Shown one piece after another: positions 1 to 6,305 of a stretch of 12,927 bases of DNA. The position numbers and the translations under genes are program-made. This DNA comes from an uncultured Bacteroidales bacterium. GTDB lineage: Bacteria > Bacteroidota > Bacteroidia > Bacteroidales > UBA932. The DNA is taken from contig CAMZCW010000051.1 of assembly GCA_947305045.1 (NCBI GenBank), positions 1 to 12,927 on the forward strand, read 5' to 3'. Each line of letters opens with the position of its first letter. The first letter of the stretch is position 1. Below the pieces are notes generated by a model. It was not told the DNA's origin. It saw only the letters and a list, made by a program, of their open reading frames with translations, and searched no databases.

Positions 1-54
1 TTGGGGTACACACGCTTTCCAGGCGTGCCTCTTCAGCCACTCGAGCATCTCTCC
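1..54 (-). tRNA. tRNA-Ser(GGA), partial (3' part beyond the window start)
   Basis: Read on the minus strand from position 54, the sequence begins with the acceptor strand GGAGAGA. A D-arm follows (CTC / GAG stem around GAGTGGCTGAA), then a 5-bp anticodon stem CACGC / GCGTG closing the loop CTGGAAA. The anticodon GGA lies at 20-18, so the tRNA reads serine UCC/UCU codons. After the anticodon stem the sequence TGTACCCCAA is the start of the long variable arm expected of a class II serine tRNA. The T-arm and the acceptor 3' strand are outside the window, so CCA and any integration scar at the 3' end cannot be judged. Identity rests on fold and anticodon seen directly. Confidence 0.93.
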
Positions 55-61
55 AGTATAG

Positions 62-78
62 GTCCCGAAAAACGGGAC
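62..78 (-). other. Inverted repeat in the tRNA-Ser 5' leader
   Basis: GTCCCG and CGGGAC form a perfect 6-bp inverted repeat around a 5-base loop (AAAAA on the plus strand, TTTTT on the minus strand). It lies between the tRNA promoter and the mature tRNA 5' end, overlapping the predicted start of transcription. It could fold at the 5' end of the precursor and affect 5' processing, or act as a weak stop for read-through from the barrel gene. There is no T-tract after it on the minus strand, so an ordinary intrinsic terminator is unlikely. Confidence 0.5.
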
Positions 79-80
79 TG

Positions 81-111
81 CAAATATAGGAACTTTTTCC
101 GGGTTTGCAAA
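81..111 (-). promoter_or_regulatory. Bacteroidota-type promoter of tRNA-Ser
   Basis: On the minus strand a -33 element TTTG (111-108) is followed after exactly 19 bases by the -7 element TATATTTG (88-81). This is a full match to the TTTG / TAnnTTTG consensus described for the primary sigma factor of Bacteroides. Transcription would start near 74-77, leaving a leader of about 20 bases before the mature tRNA 5' end at 54. The -33 element sits inside an A8 run (109-116) just past the stop codon of the upstream barrel gene, so the tRNA has its own promoter although it follows that gene on the same strand. Confidence 0.75.
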
Positions 112-118
112 AAAAACT

Positions 119-1033
119 TTAGAAGCTGTAGCCCAGGCCCACATTGAGGGTATTGCCAAGAGCCTGGGATGCGGTTAGCCAGCTGAAATCCAGCCGGAAA
201 CCGCTGAACTTGACTCCCAGACCCAGGGCCATGTGACCGGGAATTACACAGGTCTCGGAGGCAAAACGGTAGCCGGCGCGCACAAACAGCATTTGCCGGA
301 AGGCGTACTGCAGCCCCGCGGCGGCCGCAAAACTGCCGGAGAAGTAATAGTCTGCATCGGCCATTATATTCAGGGCGTGGTCTCCGAACAGCACCGGGGC
401 CCAGTCTACTGCGGCCTTTGCGGAGGCGGGCTGGCTCCACGAATCGGCCACACGGGTGCCCAGGGTGGAGAGTCCGGCGGTGATTCTAAGCGCTTCGTTA
501 AGCTGCACTCCGGCAAATACATCGGCACTCACTCCTCCAAAAATAGATCCGTGGGCGGAGGCATCCCGGGCATAGCGTATGTTTATGCCTGCACTTATCA
601 TATCCGTAATGCCCACACCTACGCCCAGGGCAATGACGTGATTCTTGGGATAGAAGATGCCGGAAGGGGTCCCGGGGCCTTCGTAAATCTCATAGGCAGC
701 TCCGTTTTCCAGCGTATAGCCAAGGGACAGGCCCAGCCGGGGCATGATTCTATAGGCGACGCCTGCGCTGATATTGTTGGAGACGGACAGGCCCGGAGTC
801 CAGCGCTGATAGGATACGGCTGCATCCAGGGTTCCGCCAAAGAACGGCAGCATGGCGACATTGCCAAAGGCGCTATACGCGGCTGATCCGTTATACGCGG
901 CACCCGCTCCGGCAAAGGCCGATGTTATTGGATTCCGGTCTATCCTGCTGAATGACAGGGCGTTACTTTCCTGGCCGAAGGCCTCTCCAGCCGCCAGCAG
1001 CCCTGCGATTATTATCAAAAAAAGTTTTTTCAT
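119..1033 (-). CDS. PorV/PorQ-family outer-membrane beta-barrel protein
   Basis: A 304-residue protein. A signal peptide (MKKLFLIIIAGLLAAG, likely cut after EAFGQ) is followed by alternating amphipathic, glycine- and aromatic-rich segments typical of a beta-barrel, and the chain ends in phenylalanine (GLGYSF), the usual outer-membrane C-terminal signal. The mature N-terminus (NALSFSRIDRNP, then AFAGAGAAYNG and a YQRWTP segment) resembles the PorV/PorQ family, whose best-known member PorV is an outer-membrane shuttle of the type IX secretion system. At about 300 residues this is one of the shorter family members, so the family is supported but a role in secretion is not. An in-frame ATG exists 12 codons upstream at 1069, but it overlaps the likely -7 box, and the signal peptide fits a start at 1033. 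The gene is divergent from the susC-like gene, with no clear terminator after its stop. Confidence 0.72.
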   Translation of the reverse strand: MKKLFLIIIAGLLAAGEAFGQESNALSFSRIDRNPITSAFAGAGAAYNGSAAYSAFGNVAMLPFFGGTLDAAVSYQRWTPGLSVSNNISAGVAYRIMPRLGLSLGYTLENGAAYEIYEGPGTPSGIFYPKNHVIALGVGVGITDMISAGINIRYARDASAHGSIFGGVSADVFAGVQLNEALRITAGLSTLGTRVADSWSQPASAKAAVDWAPVLFGDHALNIMADADYYFSGSFAAAAGLQYAFRQMLFVRAGYRFASETCVIPGHMALGLGVKFSGFRLDFSWLTASQALGNTLNVGLGYSF

Positions 1034-1066
1034 AAGTCCAAAGTTACTGATTCCGCTGCATATATA

Positions 1067-1074
1067 CAAAACTA
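1067..1074 (-). promoter_or_regulatory. Candidate -7 box for the PorV/PorQ-like gene
   Basis: On the minus strand TAGTTTTG matches TAnnTTTG, 33 bases before the chosen start codon at 1033. No TTTG is found at the expected -33 distance (about 1094-1099), so only half of the promoter is recognisable. The site supports the shorter start, because the longer in-frame ATG at 1069 would lie inside the promoter. Confidence 0.35.
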
Positions 1075-1260
1075 TTCTACCGGTCTGAGCGGCTGCCGTT
1101 TCTATAAATATAATAAAGGTATAAAAGATAAATTGAAAATTTTTTAAAAATTTTTCCTCCTAAAAAGATGTAAGCATTTTGCTGGGATTCTTAACAATTT
1201 TAAAGCGCTAATTCCTTGTTTTTGCTATAATTATGCGAAAAACCGGCATGTGAACTACTA

Positions 1261-1292
1261 TTTCTATGAATTTTTATTAATTTTTACCTTTG
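1261..1292 (+). promoter_or_regulatory. Upstream promoter candidate for the susC-like gene
   Basis: TACCTTTG (1285-1292) is a perfect match to the Bacteroidota -7 element. Twenty bases before it TTTC (1261-1264) matches the -33 element at three of four positions. Transcription from here would give a leader of roughly 115 bases. It overlaps the second candidate downstream, so the two may be used alternatively. The rest of the intergenic stretch to the left (about 1075-1260) is AT-rich, including an AAAAATTTTT palindrome at 1146-1155, and shows no gene. Confidence 0.45.
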
Positions 1293-1320
1293 GAATTGTA
1301 AAATAGAATTCTCATATTTG
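1289..1320 (+). promoter_or_regulatory. Downstream promoter candidate for the susC-like gene
   Basis: TTTG (1289-1292) and CATATTTG (1313-1320) are separated by 20 bases. This gives a perfect -33 element and a -7 element with seven of eight consensus bases. The start of transcription would fall near 1324-1327, giving a leader of about 90 bases. Its -33 element is the second half of the -7 box of the upstream candidate. No sigma/anti-sigma gene pair or SusR-like or hybrid two-component regulator gene is within the window. Confidence 0.55.
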
Positions 1321-1323
1321 CAT

Positions 1324-1386
1324 TTGATACATTGTATCCTAACCCGTAAGGGTTGGTTTTAGAACTGAAAATTTGTAGTGTATCAA
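1324..1386 (+). promoter_or_regulatory. Structured 5' leader of the susC-like mRNA
   Basis: Three complementarities are visible. A hairpin at 1339-1356 has the stem CTAACCC / GGGTTGG (one U-G wobble) and a GTAA loop of the stable GNRA class. TTGATACA (1324-1331) is fully complementary to TGTATCAA (1379-1386) and would enclose that hairpin. The same 5' segment GATAC (1326-1330) can instead pair locally with GTATC (1334-1338) over a 3-base loop. So two exclusive folds are possible, and one brings the mRNA 5' end close to the start codon at 1414. The pairing is seen in the sequence; a regulatory role is inference, and no known riboswitch class was recognised. Confidence 0.4.
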
Positions 1387-1413
1387 TTTATGTTTAACTA
1401 ATCTAAAGTGCTT

Positions 1414-4400
1414 ATGAAAAAAATGCGTGTTTTTTTCACAGCCATGGTATTGCTTGCATTATCCATCGCAGCAACCGCACAGAATATCACTGTGAGGGGT
1501 ACTGTGAAGGATGAGGCAGGTGAGGCTATTGTGGGTGCCAATGTGGTTCTGCAGGGCAGCCGCACTGTCTATACCATGACGGATGTCAACGGAGCGTTCA
1601 CCCTGAATGTTCCGTCCAACGGTGTCCTTGATGTGAACTGCATGGGCTACGTCGACCAGTCGGTCCCTGTAGGCGGCCGTAACAACATCAGCATCGTTCT
1701 CGTAGATGACAACCAGCTTCTGGACGAGACCATTGTGGTGGCCTACGGTACGGCTACCAAGAGCTCCTTCACGGGTTCTGCCGCAATGGTGGACAGCGAG
1801 ACCATCTCCAAGAAACTGTCCTCCAAGGTCACTTCCGCCCTGGCTGGTACCACGCCTGGTGTGCAGATCATCTCCTCCAGCGGTGACCCGACTGGCGGTT
1901 CTCCTACCATCCGCATCCGCGGTATCGGTTCCATGAACGCCAGCTCCAGCCCGCTCATCGTGGTGGACGGTGTTCCGTACGAAGGTGCCATCTCCGACAT
2001 CAACCCCAACGACGTGGAGTCCATGTCTGTCCTGAAGGATGCTGCCGCATCGGCCATTTACGGTCACCGCGGTGCTAACGGTGTTATCATCATCACCACC
2101 AAGAAGGGACAGTCCGGTGACGCTGTGGTGCGTTTCGACGCCCGCTTCGGTTCCAACTCCCGCCTGATCCCTCAGTACGACGTGATCTCCGACCCGGCCG
2201 AGTACTATGAGACCTACTACAAGCTCATGTACAACAAGTATTACTACACCGGCCACACCGTTGCAGAGTCCTACGCCTACGCCGACAACAACCTCTTCAA
2301 CGAGAACAACGGCGGTCTGGGTTATCAGGTGTACACCGTTCCGGATGGTCAGAAGCTCATCGGTACCAACTTCAAGATTAACCCCAACGCAACCCTGGGT
2401 TATTCCGACGGTGAGTACTACTATCAGCCGGACGACTGGTACAATGAGGTGTTCCACAACTCCTTCCGTCAGGAATACAACGTATCGGCCAGTGGTTCCA
2501 GCGACCGCTTCAACTACTACGCCGGTGTGGGTTACCTGAACGACGGTGGTATTGTGTACAACTCCGGTTACCAGCGTTACAGCGCCCGTCTCAATGCCGA
2601 ATATCAGATCAAGAGCTGGATCCGCTTTGTGACCAACATGAGCTATTCCTACTCGGATTCCGATAACGTATCTTCCGGTTCCTGGGGTTCCTCCGGCAAC
2701 GCCTTCTACATTGCCAACAACATCGGCCCCATCTATCCGCTGTATGTGCGTAAGGTGGACGAGGCTGGCAAGCCGTATCTTTATACGGAAGGCGGTCGTC
2801 AGATCTACGACTCCAACAACACCAACTTCAAGCGCCCGAACTTCGTGGGTAACGCTATCCGCGACCTCTATAACGACGTGAAGAAGTCCTATGCCGACGT
2901 GCTGGTTGGCAAGTGGGGCCTCATCCTCACTCCTGTCAAGGGTCTCACCCTCAATGCCAACATCGGTATCACGGACGACAATACCCGTTACAACTACCTG
3001 TACAGCGAATTCGGTTCTTCCTCCGGTACGGACGGTGCCGCTGCTGTAGGTCACAGCCGTATGTTCACTGTGAACCAGCAGTATCTGGCCGAATATAAGT
3101 TCGACATTGCCGAAAAGAATCACTTCGACCTGCTGGCCGGTTACGAGCAGTACACCCGCAAGAGCCAGTCTGTGGACGGTTACAACGACCACCTGTTCAA
3201 CCCGATCGTGGGCGAATTGAACAATGCTGACGGTTCCGAGAATAAGTCGGCCGAATCTTCTACCAGCATGTACATGACCCAGGGTTTCCTGGCCCGTCTG
3301 CAGTACGACTTCGATGGTAGAATCTTCGCTTCCGCTTCCTTCCGTCGCGATGCTTCCTCCCGCTTTGCTCCGGGTCACCGCTGGGGTAACTTCGGTTCCC
3401 TGGGTGCCGCCTGGCTGCTGAGCAAGGAGCCCTGGTTCAACGTGCCGGCTATCAACATGCTCAAATTCAAGGTGAGCTATGGTATTCAGGGTAACGACGG
3501 TCTGAGCGGCAACCACCCTTGGTCCGACCAGTACACCCACACCTATGACGGTACTAATTACTCTATCGCCATGAGCTATAAGGGTAATGAGAATCTCACC
3601 TGGGAAACTTCCCATTCCTTCAATACCGGTTTCGATTTCGAACTGTTCAACGGTTATCTCAATGGTTCCATCGAATACTTCAACCGTGACACCAAGGACC
3701 TGCTCTATTCCAAGAACGTTCCTTATTCTTCCGGTAACCCCACCGGCACCATGCCTGTGAACGTGGGTTCCATCCGCAACCGCGGTTTCGAGGTTTCCCT
3801 GGACGGCGCCATCGTGAAGACTAAGAACGTGTTCTGGAACTGGAACATCAACCTGAGCAACTACACCAACACCATCCTTTCCCTGGACGACTCCGTGGAT
3901 AAGGAGACCGGTATCCGTGGTTCCAACTTCGTATACAAGGTGGGTGGTTCCCTCTACGACGCCTACATGTACAAGTATGCAGGTGTGGATAAGGAAACTG
4001 GTGAAGCCCTCTATTGGAAGCACATCGTAGAGAAGGACGATGACGGTAACATTACCAGCGAAACGGACGAGACCACCTCTGTGTTCTCCGACGCAACCCG
4101 TTACGAACTGGGTTCCGTTCTTCCTAAGCTCTACGGCGGTTTCGGCACCAGCCTCAACGCCTACGGCTTCGACTTCTCCGTACAGTGCTCCTTCCAGCTG
4201 GGCGGTAAGTACTACGACGGTAACTATCAGCAGCTCATGTGGACCCAGGCTTCCGCCGGTCAGGCTTGGCACAAGGATATCCTCAAGGCCTGGACTCCTG
4301 AGAACACCAACACGGATGTCCCTCGTATGGATGGTGACACCCAGGTTGCACAGAGCGCTGTGGATCGCTTCTTCGTAAGCTCCAACTATCTGAGCATCAA

Positions 4401-4623
4401 CAACGTAACCATTGGTTACACGCTTCCTTCCTCTTGGACCAAGAAGATCGGCGTTTCTTCCCTGCGCATCTATGCAGCCGGTGAGAACCTCGCAGTCTTC
4501 GCAGCTCGCAAGGGTCTGGATCCCCGTAATGCTTTCGGTCTGGGTTCCTTCACCATGGCCCAGGGTTCTTCTTCCTACGGCGCCATGCGCACCATCACCG
4601 GTGGTATTACGCTCACTTTCTAA
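1414..4623 (+). CDS. SusC/RagA-family TonB-dependent outer-membrane transporter
   Basis: A 1069-residue protein, usual length for the family. Signal peptide 1-23 (ends ATAQ); carboxypeptidase-regulatory-like beta-sandwich about 24-100 (VRGTVKDEAGEAIVGANVV, TDVNGAFTL); TonB-box-like DETIVVAYG at 104-112; plug about 115-232 with TPGVQI, IRIRGIGS and the SusC signature PLIVVDGVP (180-188); then a long aromatic-rich 22-strand-type barrel ending in ITLTF. SusC proteins form the TonB-powered barrel under a SusD lid and import oligosaccharides or peptides. There is no STN domain before the beta-sandwich, so FecR/ECF-sigma signalling through this protein is unlikely. GTG at 1408 is in frame, but ATG at 1414 best fits the signal peptide. 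Glycine GGT, serine TCC and asparagine AAC dominate, suggesting high expression. The substrate cannot be deduced from the transporter itself; context favours peptides. Confidence 0.95.
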   Translation: MKKMRVFFTAMVLLALSIAATAQNITVRGTVKDEAGEAIVGANVVLQGSRTVYTMTDVNGAFTLNVPSNGVLDVNCMGYVDQSVPVGGRNNISIVLVDDNQLLDETIVVAYGTATKSSFTGSAAMVDSETISKKLSSKVTSALAGTTPGVQIISSSGDPTGGSPTIRIRGIGSMNASSSPLIVVDGVPYEGAISDINPNDVESMSVLKDAAASAIYGHRGANGVIIITTKKGQSGDAVVRFDARFGSNSRLIPQYDVISDPAEYYETYYKLMYNKYYYTGHTVAESYAYADNNLFNENNGGLGYQVYTVPDGQKLIGTNFKINPNATLGYSDGEYYYQPDDWYNEVFHNSFRQEYNVSASGSSDRFNYYAGVGYLNDGGIVYNSGYQRYSARLNAEYQIKSWIRFVTNMSYSYSDSDNVSSGSWGSSGNAFYIANNIGPIYPLYVRKVDEAGKPYLYTEGGRQIYDSNNTNFKRPNFVGNAIRDLYNDVKKSYADVLVGKWGLILTPVKGLTLNANIGITDDNTRYNYLYSEFGSSSGTDGAAAVGHSRMFTVNQQYLAEYKFDIAEKNHFDLLAGYEQYTRKSQSVDGYNDHLFNPIVGELNNADGSENKSAESSTSMYMTQGFLARLQYDFDGRIFASASFRRDASSRFAPGHRWGNFGSLGAAWLLSKEPWFNVPAINMLKFKVSYGIQGNDGLSGNHPWSDQYTHTYDGTNYSIAMSYKGNENLTWETSHSFNTGFDFELFNGYLNGSIEYFNRDTKDLLYSKNVPYSSGNPTGTMPVNVGSIRNRGFEVSLDGAIVKTKNVFWNWNINLSNYTNTILSLDDSVDKETGIRGSNFVYKVGGSLYDAYMYKYAGVDKETGEALYWKHIVEKDDDGNITSETDETTSVFSDATRYELGSVLPKLYGGFGTSLNAYGFDFSVQCSFQLGGKYYDGNYQQLMWTQASAGQAWHKDILKAWTPENTNTDVPRMDGDTQVAQSAVDRFFVSSNYLSINNVTIGYTLPSSWTKKIGVSSLRIYAAGENLAVFAARKGLDPRNAFGLGSFTMAQGSSSYGAMRTITGGITLTF

Positions 4624-4641
4624 TTTAAAAAGGATAAAGAC

Positions 4642-6288
4642 ATGAAACTGAATAAATTATTCTTCGCTTTCGCTATCGGTCTTGCCTTTGCAGCCTGCAC
4701 CAAGATGGATGATATCCTCCCTCAGGGTGGTACCATGCTCACTTCTCAGGTACAGGAGACGAACGCCATTGCTCCTTCCCGTGCTTCTGCATCCTTCAAC
4801 GGTATGTTTACCAATATCGGTAAACCCTGCAAGATGTACAACACTCCGGACGACTGGGAGTTCCTGATGATTCTCTTCTGCAACGATCTGGAAGGCGCCG
4901 ATGCCCTTATCGCAGACAGTGGTTACAACTGGTTCTCCGTTTGCGGTGAATATTCTTCCCGTAACAACACCTACCGTAACCCGGCTATCCGCTACCGCGC
5001 TCCTTACAACATGATTGGTGATGTGAACACCTTCGTCTCCGGCTTTGCCGAGGATGTGGATGATCCGGAACTCATCAACATGATTGCCCAGGCCCGCGTG
5101 TTGCGCGCCTATTCCTACATGATGCTGGCCCCTCAGTATCAGTTCGCTCCGCTCACCCAGACCGCTGAGGGCCTTGGTAAGGACCTCCCTTGCGTTCCGT
5201 TGGTGACTCCCGCCACCGAGGATTTCACCAACAACCCCCGTGCAACCGTGGGCGAGGTGTATGACTTCGTAATGGAAGACCTGAACTATGCAGTTGATAA
5301 ACTCGCCGGCGCTGCCCGTGACTCCAAGATGTACATTGACGGCAACGTGGCCTACGGCCTCCGCGCCCGTGTAAACCTGCTGCTGGGTAACTGGCAGGCT
5401 GCTTATGATGATGCAGTCGCCGCCGCTCAGGGATACACCCCTGCTACCATTGAGGAAATGTCCAAGCCTGCTTTCTATGACATCAGCGAGCACAACTGGA
5501 TCTGGGGTTATGACATGGCTACCGGTCTCACTTCCAACCTGACCGCCAGTAACCGTTTCTATGCCACCACCGGCAGCTGGCTCCGTTCCTTCTCCGGTAA
5601 CGGTTATGCCCCTGCCTGCCAGGTGTACACTTGCATCAACACCCTCCTCTACAACAAGATCCCCGCTACGGATGTCCGTAAGGGCTGGTGGGTGGACGAG
5701 AACCTGAATTCTCCGCTCCTGGCCGGTCTCAAGTGGCCCGGCTTCGACGACGTGGCCAACGCCGACGACGGTGACAACAAGCTCCCGTTCCTTCCTTACA
5801 CCAATGTGAAGTTCGGTGCTATCAGCATCGGCAACACCATCAACGAGGAAGATATGCCGCTCATGCGCGTAGAGGAAATGATCCTTATCCAGGCCGAAGC
5901 CAAGGCCCGTCTTGGAGACAACGGCGGCGCCACTTCCATCCTGGAGAACTTTGTGAAGACCTATCGTGATCCCGCTTACTCCGCTTCCGCCGGTGGCCGT
6001 AATCTCCTTGACGAGATCTGGTTCCAGCGCCGCGTAGAACTGTGGGGTGAGGGCTTCGGCGTGTTCGACAATCTCCGTCTGGACAAGCCTATCGTCCGTA
6101 ACCACGGTGCAGGCTCTTCCAATATTTCCGACGCTTTCCGCTTCAACCTGGAGTCCCAGGATCCTTGGCTCAGGATGCGCTTCCCGCAGGGTGAAATGAA
6201 TACCAACTTCGGTATCGTGGACAACAAGGGTGGCCAGCAGCCTACCATCGATATGAATCCCGGTCTTCGTGACGGTGTAACTGACTAA
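4642..6288 (+). CDS. SusD/RagB-family substrate-binding surface lipoprotein
   Basis: A 548-residue lipoprotein whose lipobox AFAAC places lipidated Cys at 19. The following TKMDD has the acidic stretch associated with export to the cell surface. Family features in order: an ARVLRAYSYMMLAPQYQ helix near the start of the TPR-like region; VPLVTPATEDF followed by TVGEVYDFVMEDLNYAVDKL; a helix pair with AYGLRARVNLLLGNWQAAY; and near the end RVEEMILIQAEAKARLGD and RRVELWGEGFGVFDNLRLDK, the conserved SusD C-terminal block. SusD proteins cap the SusC barrel and close over bound substrate. The start lies 18 bases after the susC-like stop, with AGGA at 4631-4634 as an unusually recognisable ribosome-binding site for this phylum. 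Codon use matches the susC-like gene. Confidence 0.95.
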   Translation: MKLNKLFFAFAIGLAFAACTKMDDILPQGGTMLTSQVQETNAIAPSRASASFNGMFTNIGKPCKMYNTPDDWEFLMILFCNDLEGADALIADSGYNWFSVCGEYSSRNNTYRNPAIRYRAPYNMIGDVNTFVSGFAEDVDDPELINMIAQARVLRAYSYMMLAPQYQFAPLTQTAEGLGKDLPCVPLVTPATEDFTNNPRATVGEVYDFVMEDLNYAVDKLAGAARDSKMYIDGNVAYGLRARVNLLLGNWQAAYDDAVAAAQGYTPATIEEMSKPAFYDISEHNWIWGYDMATGLTSNLTASNRFYATTGSWLRSFSGNGYAPACQVYTCINTLLYNKIPATDVRKGWWVDENLNSPLLAGLKWPGFDDVANADDGDNKLPFLPYTNVKFGAISIGNTINEEDMPLMRVEEMILIQAEAKARLGDNGGATSILENFVKTYRDPAYSASAGGRNLLDEIWFQRRVELWGEGFGVFDNLRLDKPIVRNHGAGSSNISDAFRFNLESQDPWLRMRFPQGEMNTNFGIVDNKGGQQPTIDMNPGLRDGVTD

Positions 6289-6305
6289 TTTAAACAAAGA
6301 TACAT

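Noticed and set aside
1..54. tRNA-Ser as the attachment site of an integrated element.
   Set aside because: The tRNA 3' end is outside the window and there is no integrase or direct repeat of the tRNA within it.
1141..1160. T- and A-tracts in the divergent region as a terminator.
   Set aside because: No GC-rich stem precedes them, and neither flanking gene ends here; both start here.
1390..1401. A three-codon mini-ORF (ATG TTT AAC TAA) 12 bases before the susC-like start, a possible leader peptide.
   Set aside because: Too short and in AT-rich sequence where such strings arise by chance; no recognisable ribosome-binding site.
1414..1730. Possible STN/FecR-type signalling domain at the N-terminus of the SusC protein.
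   Set aside because: The carboxypeptidase-regulatory-like sandwich follows directly after the signal peptide; there is no room for an STN domain.
1459..4272. A very long open frame (over 900 codons) on the minus strand opposite the susC-like gene.
   Set aside because: It is a shadow of the strong codon bias of the real gene: its translation is low-complexity Val/Gly/His-rich, has no signal or domain, and the plus-strand product is an unmistakable SusC. The same holds for the 554-codon minus-strand frame opposite the susD-like gene.
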